From positions 1 through 13,390 of the forward strand of contig JADJSY010000081.1 in the NCBI GenBank assembly GCA_016711435.1: DNA of 13,390 bases, given 5' to 3'. The stretch comes from Lewinellaceae bacterium (GTDB lineage Bacteria; Bacteroidota; Bacteroidia; Chitinophagales; Saprospiraceae). The translations under genes were made by a program, and so were the position numbers. Below, piece by piece: positions 1 to 5,940 of this stretch; the first letter of the stretch is position 1; each line of letters starts with the position of its first letter. Under the pieces are notes generated by a model. It saw only the letters and a program-made list of their open reading frames with translations, did not search any database and was not told where the DNA came from.

Positions 1-594
1 GTTACGCTGATTTTTCCGAATTTCCCACGCCAGTACGCGCATTTCCCCTGTGCGCACGTCGGGCATACGCTTGTAGTTTTTCTGCAACAGGAAACGGTTC
101 AGCGCGCTGAGCCAATTCGCGGTGTGACCGGCCACAGACTTTACATTTCTTTTTGCGCTCTTCGGAAGCGGCAATGTCCGGGTGCGCAACTCCACAGCCG
201 GCACTTCGCGCGCATAGGCTGTGTCCACAGCGGACGCCATGTAAACAGTGTCGGACGCCAGAGGGTCGCCAGCTACCGTGAGCGGTATATAGTTGTTTAC
301 TCTTGAGTGGCCTAGTGTGCCGGGGATGCTGAGATTGAACCGCTCGGCGTAGGCTTGCCGTAAACGGCCGCAAAGAAGTTGCTTGTATTCCAGCCCGCCC
401 TGCGGGTAAACAGGAGCCTGCTGGATGCCATTGGCGTAACGCTCATACAATTCCAACAGTAAATCCGGGGAATACTTTCCACTGACGCCGGTTATGGTGG
501 GTAGTATGGATGCCTTGTTGCCAGACGCCATTACAAGGCGAATGAGCGTGAGCATGTCATAAGGGTAGGGCGTCGCCGCCACGGGATCAGACAT
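1..594 (-). CDS. Hypothetical phage protein, 3' end cut by window edge
   Basis: An uninterrupted leftward frame begins at ATG (592-594) and runs off the left edge, giving at least 198 residues with no stop. The start overlaps the upstream gene's TGA by 8 nt (ATGTCTGA), which suggests translational coupling. The N-terminal part is helical-looking, with SILPTITGVS (about residues 29-38), LLLELYERYANGI (about 45-57) and then APVYPQGG. This pattern faintly recalls the N-terminus of FlhC-type regulators, but I see no matching zinc cluster in the part present, so I do not assign that function. The later part is basic (KSAKRNVKS, NYKRMPDVRTGEMRVLAWEIRKNQR). A competing frame in the same DNA contains a KKCKVCG motif, but it hits a stop inside the window and reads less like protein. 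Function unknown; the frame assignment is fairly secure. Confidence 0.75.
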   Translation of the reverse strand, partial: MSDPVAATPYPYDMLTLIRLVMASGNKASILPTITGVSGKYSPDLLLELYERYANGIQQAPVYPQGGLEYKQLLCGRLRQAYAERFNLSIPGTLGHSRVNNYIPLTVAGDPLASDTVYMASAVDTAYAREVPAVELRTRTLPLPKSAKRNVKSVAGHTANWLSALNRFLLQKNYKRMPDVRTGEMRVLAWEIRKNQRN

Positions 595-1702
595 TGGGCG
601 TATCCTTGAAAAGGGCTTCGATGTTTTGCATGTCGAACGAGGCCGAGTCTACCTTCATGCGTTTACGCACAACAGGATTGGTTCTGAGTGAAGGCCGATT
701 CATGCCTTGCGGGGCGGAGAAGACTACGTACCTTCGCCCATCCTCCACGGATGCGACATGTGTTATCGCGCCTGTATACATAGGGTTCGATGTTTTGATG
801 GCCTTTATGAGAAATCTGTTTACTGTATTGATAACTGCGGTCTGGTCGGCGGTCTTCAACAGTTGAACCTTCAACGATCCGTTCGGCAGAATTGTGGTTC
901 TGTTTATGCCGTCTATGTGCATGTCTTTACGCTGGATTCTGGACGTGTCGTCAGACGTAACCGCATCTACGAAATGCAGCGACATCATTGTGGCTACCGC
1001 GCGCTCCAAATCCTGCATGGACTCCCATTGCAACTTGGGCTTGAAATCCACGGCGACTTCCGGCAGTTGCGTCAGGTAGTGGCGTCTTGCGCCGGTTTTA
1101 CCGGATATTTTCGGTCCTGTGGATTCGCTTACCGCGACAATGTAGGTAGGAACTTTCGTCTTTCCTATCTTTACGTCATGCGCAATGAGCATGGTTGTGT
1201 AGTAGGGCACGCCGTTGTCATATGTGATGACCTGAGAAGTGGACAGCTTGCCCAAATACGGCTTTACCAGTTTGGACACAAGCGCCACGCCTTTTTCAAG
1301 CGTGTCTGTAGGGGGAGGAGCGTCGATTTTCGGAAACTTCGCTCCTTTTACCGCTTCGTTCACCAGCCCGCTGATGCTTTTCGACAACGCAACAAGCTCG
1401 TTGCGCAAGGTTTCCGCAGGCTGACCCGTAAACAACTTATCTACGGACAGTTGCGCCGCCCGCAGCCATAACAATTGCTTGTTGAGCGTGCTTAACTGGT
1501 CATTGGTAAGCCCGCTTATTTTTTTGGGCGGAGCCGAGCGTTTTGGCTTGGCGCCTGCTTTGGGCTTGCCTGTAGGCCCGCCGCGCAAGACGTAAGTGGC
1601 GGCCACGTCGCTCAGAAGTAAGTCGCCGGCGATTGACAGGTAAACCTGTTTGCAATTGGCCATCTTTTTTCGTAGTAGTTCCAAGGTTTCCTGACGTGAC
1701 AT
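587..1702 (-). CDS. Hypothetical phage protein, possibly structural
   Basis: This 371-residue protein has no family I recognise. It opens with a helical segment, followed by a Lys/Pro/Gly/Ala-rich linker around residues 42-64 (GPTGKPKAGAKPKRSAPPKK) that probably separates two folded parts. The rest is mixed alpha/beta with no membrane segment, signal peptide or catalytic motif that I can see. I chose the ATG at 1700-1702 because AAGAG lies 6 nt upstream. An in-frame ATG at 1706-1708 would add two residues (MA) but abuts that AAGAG with no spacing. It is third in a leftward run and its TGA overlaps the next gene's start by 8 nt. Neighbours suggest a virion or assembly role, which is inference only. 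A long rightward frame over the same DNA is a shadow. Confidence 0.8.
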   Translation of the reverse strand: MSRQETLELLRKKMANCKQVYLSIAGDLLLSDVAATYVLRGGPTGKPKAGAKPKRSAPPKKISGLTNDQLSTLNKQLLWLRAAQLSVDKLFTGQPAETLRNELVALSKSISGLVNEAVKGAKFPKIDAPPPTDTLEKGVALVSKLVKPYLGKLSTSQVITYDNGVPYYTTMLIAHDVKIGKTKVPTYIVAVSESTGPKISGKTGARRHYLTQLPEVAVDFKPKLQWESMQDLERAVATMMSLHFVDAVTSDDTSRIQRKDMHIDGINRTTILPNGSLKVQLLKTADQTAVINTVNRFLIKAIKTSNPMYTGAITHVASVEDGRRYVVFSAPQGMNRPSLRTNPVVRKRMKVDSASFDMQNIEALFKDTPNV

Positions 1703-1741
1703 AGCCATCTCTTGTTCAGAATTGAAGCGGCAGTAAACAAA

Positions 1742-2029
1742 TTATGCGCGCGATCCGCCTGGAGTCGGAGGTAACGCCAGCTTTCGGTTCGGCGCGGATA
1801 TTTGCACGTTGGAGTGTCCTCTCAGGTTAAGTCCCTGCCATCTTGCTTGCATGGCCAGAGCGTAAACCGGCATATTGGGTTGCACCACTTGCGCCTGTCC
1901 CGAGACGTTGAACACGAACCCGTTGGCGGTTTGTTTACCAGACAGGCTGGTGACGAACCACATGCGCCCCATACGAGGTATCTCAATTATGGTGCGGCGG
2001 GAAATTGGCCCAATTCGAGGGTCTATCAC
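1742..2029 (-). CDS. Small hypothetical phage protein
   Basis: About 95 residues, rich in beta-type sequence: TIIEIPRMGRMWFVTSL, then FVFNVSGQAQVVQPNMPVYA, LNLRGHSNVQI and a Pro/Gly-rich C-terminus (ALPPTPGGSRA). I do not recognise the family. The preferred start is the GTG at 2027-2029, which overlaps the upstream gene's TGA as GTGA, the usual 4 nt coupling arrangement. A GTG at 2096-2098 would add 23 residues but would overlap the upstream gene by 73 nt, so I consider it less likely. The stop TAA lies 39 nt before the next start. It sits between two larger leftward genes, so it probably belongs to the same transcript. The small all-beta character would suit a neck or tail accessory protein, but nothing in the sequence proves this. 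Confidence 0.7.
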   Translation of the reverse strand: MIDPRIGPISRRTIIEIPRMGRMWFVTSLSGKQTANGFVFNVSGQAQVVQPNMPVYALAMQARWQGLNLRGHSNVQISAPNRKLALPPTPGGSRA

Positions 2030-2799
2030 ACCCCGCCGGGCAGTTGCGTAAACAGACGAACTTCCTTCACTTTCTCCGTATTGTCTTTTACCCGCCACAG
2101 CTCCACGGCCTCGAAGTAGACCGGTATCTCAACTTCCCAGACTACTTCCCCGCCGGTCGTAACGTCCAGAGAGTGTGGCCGCGTGCCAGTATTTACTTCC
2201 GCGTCAGACAGGTCGATTGCCGCGTTTGGTAAAAGGAGAAGCCGCGCGCCGCTCGTCCACATATAAGTGTCGATGAAACCTGTCGCGCCGCAAACCCCGC
2301 ACGGCTTATCGTCCAATGTGGAGTAGCCTGCCAGCGTAGTTGCTATGTCAACGGATTCCGCATCGAATACGTCAACGTCCGTGTCGAACAGCATTTCATT
2401 AGCAGGGTTTACGTCTTGTGTTTGCAGATCAGGACGCAACACTGCGCCGCCCGCCGTTTCCGCGAAATCGCCGCGCAGCACAAACGACGTTACAGGCCCG
2501 CTGTTTGGTCTGTCCACGACACGCGGAGAGCCTGCATTGTCCGCAACGAAATCCTCCACAGGCTCCGCCATGAATTGATCTTGGCGTTTACAGGTGCATA
2601 CCTCGGAGCCGAACCTGTACAGATGCACGTAGGCAGGCCACCCATCTACTTTTACCGCATTACTGGACTTTTCGGCGGTAACGGATGCAAATGTGTCTAT
2701 CGCTTTCTGGGCGATGACATTGAAATTGCGGTTCGTGGGCTTTGGCTGTCCGCGTCTGGACAATAACAGATGCGAACGAAAGCGGTCTGTCAGTTTCAT
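2026..2799 (-). CDS. Phage virion-type protein with two Cys pairs (putative zinc site)
   Basis: This 257-residue protein is first in the leftward block. Its notable feature is four cysteines arranged as two pairs: C68-T-C70 (EVCTCKRQDQF) and C167-x2-C170 (KPCGVCGATGF). The second resembles the C-x2-C-x-G-T-G-F knuckles of small zinc-binding virion proteins found near neck and tail genes of large phages, so a structural zinc site is a reasonable inference. The middle is acidic (FDTDVDVFDAESVD, about 138-151) and the C-terminal third is beta-rich (GGEVVWEVEIPVYFEAVELW). The ATG at 2797-2799 has AGGA 7 nt upstream (2807-2810) and a good promoter just beyond. Its stop overlaps the next gene's GTG as GTGA. 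Role in the particle unproven. Confidence 0.8.
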   Translation of the reverse strand: MKLTDRFRSHLLLSRRGQPKPTNRNFNVIAQKAIDTFASVTAEKSSNAVKVDGWPAYVHLYRFGSEVCTCKRQDQFMAEPVEDFVADNAGSPRVVDRPNSGPVTSFVLRGDFAETAGGAVLRPDLQTQDVNPANEMLFDTDVDVFDAESVDIATTLAGYSTLDDKPCGVCGATGFIDTYMWTSGARLLLLPNAAIDLSDAEVNTGTRPHSLDVTTGGEVVWEVEIPVYFEAVELWRVKDNTEKVKEVRLFTQLPGGV

Positions 2800-2822
2800 T
2801 CAGTATTCCTGACGTAAATGCC

Positions 2823-2851
2823 GTTATCATTGCGTGTTTGTAAAGTGTCAA
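2823..2851 (-). promoter_or_regulatory. Leftward sigma70-type promoter
   Basis: On the minus strand a consensus -35 box TTGACA (2846-2851) is followed after 17 nt by GATAAC (2823-2828), which matches 4 of 6 positions of the -10 consensus. The predicted start near 2816 gives a leader of about 17 nt carrying AGGA before the ATG at 2799. It is well placed to drive the four leftward genes. Assignment is by pattern only. Confidence 0.55.
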
Positions 2852-2859
2852 CCTATAAT
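2830..2859 (+). promoter_or_regulatory. Candidate rightward promoter (TATAAT -10)
   Basis: A perfect TATAAT lies at 2854-2859 on the plus strand. The best -35 is TTGCGT (2830-2835) with an 18 nt spacer, matching only TTG of the consensus, so the promoter may be weak or activator-dependent. It overlaps the leftward promoter, whose -35 box is at 2846-2851, so the two could compete. Transcription starting near 2866 would include the downstream dyad and then the resolvase gene. Confidence 0.45.
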
Positions 2860-2870
2860 TAAGCGGGTAA

Positions 2871-2896
2871 TATCGCAAGACAAGGTTGTCGCGATA
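2871..2896 (+). promoter_or_regulatory. 26-bp dyad in the leader of the resolvase gene
   Basis: TATCGC (2871-2876) pairs with GCGATA (2891-2896), and the inner GACAA (2879-2883) pairs with TTGTC (2886-2890). Only an AA bulge (2877-2878) and the GG centre are unpaired. The element starts 11 nt after TATAAT and ends 27 nt before the GTG start. It could be a repressor operator at DNA level or a 5' leader hairpin at RNA level. No T tract follows, so it is not a standard terminator. Confidence 0.5.
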
Positions 2897-2923
2897 ATTC
2901 TACTGCACACGAAAGGGTTCACT

Positions 2924-3544
2924 GTGAAATTACCAAGCACAAAGCCTGTAATAAAAAAGCCGCCCGAGGATGATCCGTATTTTCACGTATGCGGATTGGA
3001 TATCTCTTTGTCCAATCTTGGCATGGCCAAGTTCAGATACTATCTTACAGATGGTTACTTGGAGGCTTGTGACGCGCGGCTAGTGACTACGCAAGCAGAG
3101 CCAAAAAAATCCAAAGTGCGTAAAAATTCCGATGACCTGAATCGATGCCGTTCGCTCATACAGGGTTTGGAAGAATTTACGTTGGATTGCAGGTTTCTGT
3201 TTATCGAATTGCCAGTAGGATCGCAAAGCGCACGCGCTATGGCCAGCTATGGCGCGTGTTGCGGTATCGCCGCCTCCATAAAAGCCCTGATACTTGTAAT
3301 GCCTTTAGAGGTAAAGGCAGTTACAGGGAAGAACCTGGCGAGTAAGGACGCCATGATTGCTTGGGGTGTAAAACTCTTTCCTGATATTCCCTGGCTGAAA
3401 GAAAGGGGCAAAAAAGACGGGCATTTGGTAAAAGCTAACGAGCATATCGCGGACGCTTGCGCGGCTGTGAAAGCTGGTGTGCTCACGGAGCCTTTTTTGA
3501 ACGCTGTAGCTTACGCCAAGGGTAGTTACAGCGCGTGTGCCTGA
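2924..3544 (+). CDS. RuvC-like Holliday junction resolvase
   Basis: A 206-residue RNase H-fold nuclease expected to cleave four-way and other branched DNA, which phages need to resolve replication intermediates before packaging. The acidic residues appear in RuvC order: D26 in CGLDISLSNLG (strand 1), E95 in FLFIELPVGSQS, and E173/H174 with D177 in the terminal ANEHIADACAA helix. The SKDAMIAW segment (140-147) fits the helix usually found before the last catalytic pair. The GTG at 2924-2926 is preferred because GAAAGGG sits 6 nt upstream. An earlier in-frame GTG at 2834 would add 30 residues, but it lies upstream of the TATAAT and its product start has no family-like sequence. The end overlaps the next gene by 10 nt. 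Residues 57-68 are Lys-rich. Family call is strong; the exact substrate is inferred. Confidence 0.85.
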   Translation: MKLPSTKPVIKKPPEDDPYFHVCGLDISLSNLGMAKFRYYLTDGYLEACDARLVTTQAEPKKSKVRKNSDDLNRCRSLIQGLEEFTLDCRFLFIELPVGSQSARAMASYGACCGIAASIKALILVMPLEVKAVTGKNLASKDAMIAWGVKLFPDIPWLKERGKKDGHLVKANEHIADACAAVKAGVLTEPFLNAVAYAKGSYSACA

Positions 3545-3999
3545 ACACCGGAGAAGAACTGCACAAGGTATGTAATGTAGACTGCGTGCATCGTAGCAGC
3601 CGGTCTCAGACGGGGTGCATACATCATATTTACGCAAGACCCCTGACGTTTGTCGATATAGCGCACTTCGATGGCGTGTCGGCGGTTGAAGCGCGCCGCA
3701 AAATGTCGCGCGCCGAGATCAAGATAGTAGCTTGGGGTAAAGTGTTGGAAGGTATGCACAAGCTGAAGCCCCAGCCTTTTGAGCCCTACATGCACACTGT
3801 CGCCAGGCAAGCCCCGGATATTGCCGAACGCATTGTGTCCGATTTCGGCGTTTACGGCATTGCGCCAATGATGTACGTGAAGCCGGATTTGTGGCGACCT
3901 ATAATCGCCGCCTACGCCCAAGACCTGCAACAGGCAGGTATGGTTCCACCCGTAAATAGCTCCACATGGCTCGATTTGGAAATGTGTGGGTTACTTTAG
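3535..3999 (+). CDS. Hypothetical phage protein with Cys/His-rich N-terminus
   Basis: About 154 residues, family not recognised. The first 31 residues are rich in Cys and His (C2, C13, C17, H19, C28, H30, H31), which could bind a metal if the start is right. The rest is mainly helical, for example MSRAEIKIVAWGKVLEGMHK and DLWRPIIAAYAQDLQQAG. The GTG start at 3535 overlaps the end of the resolvase gene by 10 nt. An AAGGG lies upstream at a long spacing of about 12 nt, so the start is uncertain. The stop TAG at 3997-3999 is 19 nt before the next ATG. Co-transcription with the resolvase is likely from position alone, but no functional link can be claimed. Confidence 0.65.
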   Translation: MCLNTGEELHKVCNVDCVHRSSRSQTGCIHHIYARPLTFVDIAHFDGVSAVEARRKMSRAEIKIVAWGKVLEGMHKLKPQPFEPYMHTVARQAPDIAERIVSDFGVYGIAPMMYVKPDLWRPIIAAYAQDLQQAGMVPPVNSSTWLDLEMCGLL

Positions 4000-4018
4000 T
4001 CTTAACAGGAGATGTAAA

Positions 4019-4321
4019 ATGGCTGATAAATTCCCGCCGCCGGTAAACCCTGAAATTCCATATCGCCGCGTAGAGCCGGATTATGCTGGCGCCACGTCAG
4101 AGGCGCCAGTGCCAGGTATTCCGGCCGGCAACACAAAGGCGTTAGCGGCCAATATACAGGCGAATGTCATAACCTTCAACAAGGCCGCGAGCGAGGTCTA
4201 CAAGGACCGTGACATTTACGTTATTAACGCCACGCGGTCGAAGGCTGGCGCAACGCACGCCGTATCTGTCTATATTCCGCTGAATATCGACAACACGAAG
4301 TCCCGCTTGAAGTCCCCGTGA
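4019..4321 (+). CDS. Small hypothetical phage protein
   Basis: A 100-residue protein with a Pro-rich, probably flexible N-terminal third (FPPPVNPEIPYRR and then EAPVPGIPAG), followed by a compact part ending VYIPLNIDNTKSRLKSP. Family not recognised. The ATG at 4019-4021 has a clear AGGAG about 7 nt upstream (4008-4012), so the start is well supported; an earlier in-frame GTG at 3986 lacks this. Its stop overlaps the next gene's GTG as GTGA, implying translational coupling. A perfect 8-bp inverted repeat lies inside the Pro-rich region (4086-4109). Position just before the tail cluster hints at a structural or assembly role, but that is weak inference. Confidence 0.75.
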   Translation: MADKFPPPVNPEIPYRRVEPDYAGATSEAPVPGIPAGNTKALAANIQANVITFNKAASEVYKDRDIYVINATRSKAGATHAVSVYIPLNIDNTKSRLKSP

Positions 4322-4725
4322 CGTGGATTCCAGTATGCGTGACTGAAATCACACTTGCCGCCAATCTGTTGAAGTCTGTAAATTTTCAGCGCGCGGTCAC
4401 GAACGGCTCTGTCAAGATCGTCGAGCCTACATTCGCGGAGAATTTACTGGCGACCCAAGCGGCGCAAGACGAACGGGCGAGGCTGGCGCGTCTCCGCAAT
4501 CGTTCTTATGACGCCATTATGGACCCGTCGGTAAAGCCCAAGCCTGTCGCGGAAGATACGGAAGGCGTTCGCCCCGAACTTGTCGCGGCGGTAAAGAACG
4601 GGCTGGCGGATGCTGTCATCTCTATTGTGACGCGAGCCCAAGTGGAAGACACATTGACCACGAAAGAAGCGGGTTATGTTCGGAACCATATCAGCGATCC
4701 AGACGTGTTGGCGCATTTGCAATAA
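4318..4725 (+). CDS. Small hypothetical phage protein
   Basis: 135 residues, family not recognised. It has a hydrophobic N-terminal stretch (TWIPVCVTEITLAANLL) too polar to be a confident membrane segment, then a predicted helix rich in Ala/Arg/Glu (ATQAAQDERARLARLRNR, about residues 45-62) that could form a coiled coil. A Pro/Lys/Glu linker (KPKPVAEDTEGV) and a C-terminal helical part follow. The GTG start overlaps the previous TGA (GTGA), so translation is probably coupled. It is the last gene before a strong intrinsic terminator, and therefore probably the end of the transcription unit that starts at the resolvase promoter. Confidence 0.7.
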   Translation: MTWIPVCVTEITLAANLLKSVNFQRAVTNGSVKIVEPTFAENLLATQAAQDERARLARLRNRSYDAIMDPSVKPKPVAEDTEGVRPELVAAVKNGLADAVISIVTRAQVEDTLTTKEAGYVRNHISDPDVLAHLQ

Positions 4726-4741
4726 TTTACCTGCTACCAAA

Positions 4742-4766
4742 GGGGGCGCTTTGCGCCCCCTTTTTT
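4742..4766 (+). terminator. Strong rho-independent terminator
   Basis: GGGGGCGC (4742-4749) and GCGCCCCC (4753-4760) form a perfect 8-bp GC stem around a TTT loop, followed by six T (4761-4766). AAA just upstream (4739-4741) can pair with the T tract, so weaker termination on the opposite strand is possible. It lies 16 nt after one stop and 15 nt before the hub gene's ATG. Confidence 0.93.
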
Positions 4767-4781
4767 CGTTTGGAGGCGCGC

Positions 4782-5918
4782 ATGGCCTATCTATTGGACG
4801 GGTTCGTAAATATGATGCTTTCCGCCAGCGGCAATGAGCTGCCGGTTGGCCCAACCATTGTAAAGAACTTGTCGATAATACAGAATGAACAGAACATGAC
4901 GCCTTTATTGCAGGCGACTGTGGAGGATATTACCGGGCTGCATTCGCAGAAGAATGCGTTTGCGGACGGCGCTCCGATAGTTGTAAACCTCGGCCCCGGA
5001 AACGGCAAGTCCAAACCCTCCACGTTTCGCAGGTTCAACCTGCCCGATGTAAAAAATGGACACAACGGCGATCTGGTTACGTTTAGCGCACAGTTGGATG
5101 TGCCAAAGATGCGCGACGTGCAAAACAAATCGCACAAGGATATGTCGTCGTCTGACATTATGCGTAAATTCGCAGGCGAATTGGGACTGCCCTTTGAAGG
5201 CCACACGTCTGACGACAAGATGACCTGGCTGCCTACCAACAGGCCGTTGGCGCAATGGCTGCGTCACGTAGCCGATCATGGATACGCGGGGGCGCAGTCC
5301 GCCATGCACCTGACAATGGGAGGAATTGGCGACGGCGTATGGAAGCTCCTTTACAAGGACATTGTGCAACAATTAAAAGCTCCGGCAATCGCGCGCATGG
5401 TCTCTGACGGATTTTCCAAGACCTCTGACATTACAATAAAAGCGTGTAGCTGGCGCTCGCAATCAGGCACAATGAACGCCAGCGGCGGCTATAATGGTCA
5501 GACGCAACAGTTGGACAAGACTGGTAAATTGAACTTGTTCAAACAGATTGACGTAGCCAAATCGATGCTTAGCTTGGATATTAATTCAATTGTAAAAGCC
5601 GCAGTAGCGGATTTGCCTACATTCTTCTTGCCAATGGACACTGGCAATACGCATGCCAACTTCGCCAAGGCCAAGCATCAGAACGAGCGTATCAAGCTGA
5701 CGCTCACCAGTTTTCTCGACGTGCTCACAATGGACTATACCAATTTGAAGGTGCTGGACCCGGTAGATGTCCTGATTATGCAGGGCGATAAGGTAAACCG
5801 GGTGCAGTCTGGAAGGTATCTGGTAAAATCCAGAACGCAATTCGTCAAGGGCCACAATTACGGCGAACGCATAGTGCTGCAATCGCAGGGCGCGAACGCC
5901 GGTAGCGGTCTTATGTAA
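4782..5918 (+). CDS. Baseplate hub protein (gp27-like, by context and C-terminal pattern)
   Basis: A 378-residue protein placed directly before the spike gene, where contractile-tail phages encode the hub that sits at the end of the tail tube and carries the spike. The C-terminal segment DVLIMQGDKVNRVQSGRYLV followed by KSRTQFVKG...YGERIVLQSQG fits the closing beta-strands of gp27-type hubs (S-G-x-Y-L-V, then a Tyr-containing strand before I-V-L-Q). The N-terminal half is rich in beta segments without transmembrane or enzymatic motifs. The ATG at 4782-4784 has GGAGG 5 nt upstream. An in-frame TTG at 4770 would add four residues and lacks a ribosome site. The gene begins 15 nt after the terminator T tract, too close for its own promoter in between. 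Family assignment rests largely on order and a partial pattern. Confidence 0.65.
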   Translation: MAYLLDGFVNMMLSASGNELPVGPTIVKNLSIIQNEQNMTPLLQATVEDITGLHSQKNAFADGAPIVVNLGPGNGKSKPSTFRRFNLPDVKNGHNGDLVTFSAQLDVPKMRDVQNKSHKDMSSSDIMRKFAGELGLPFEGHTSDDKMTWLPTNRPLAQWLRHVADHGYAGAQSAMHLTMGGIGDGVWKLLYKDIVQQLKAPAIARMVSDGFSKTSDITIKACSWRSQSGTMNASGGYNGQTQQLDKTGKLNLFKQIDVAKSMLSLDINSIVKAAVADLPTFFLPMDTGNTHANFAKAKHQNERIKLTLTSFLDVLTMDYTNLKVLDPVDVLIMQGDKVNRVQSGRYLVKSRTQFVKGHNYGERIVLQSQGANAGSGLM

Positions 5919-5940
5919 ACACCAATGCAGAGGCGACGCT

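Noticed and set aside
2..373. Leftward frame with a KKCKVCG zinc-finger-like motif
   Set aside because: The overlapping leftward frame from 594 stays open to the edge, couples to the upstream gene by an 8-nt overlap and reads as better protein. The CxxC is probably a chance of frame.
587..594. Same 8-nt overlap ATGTCTGA at 587-594 and 13318-13325, both new genes starting M-S-D
   Set aside because: A short junction of this type can recur by chance in tightly packed phage genes. The sequences beyond differ, so no repeat or shared regulation is claimed.
707..1471. Long rightward open frame (254 codons)
   Set aside because: It lies wholly inside the longer leftward gene at 587-1702. Its protein is rich in Cys, Arg and His in a way typical of antisense shadows, and it has no context.
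2030..2098. Extended GTG start at 2098 for the 95-residue leftward protein
   Set aside because: It would overlap the upstream gene by 73 nt, while the GTGA junction at 2026-2029 gives the usual 4-nt coupling.
2834..2923. Earlier GTG start for the resolvase
   Set aside because: It lies upstream of the TATAAT box, spans the dyad and has no ribosome site. The GTG at 2924 has GAAAGGG at good spacing.
4654..4680. TTGACC...TATGTT as a promoter for the hub gene
   Set aside because: The spacer is only 15 nt, the -10 is poor, and the site is upstream of the strong terminator.
4444..4854. Leftward open frame of 136 codons spanning the terminator
   Set aside because: It crosses the terminator hairpin and runs antisense to two genes; a shadow.
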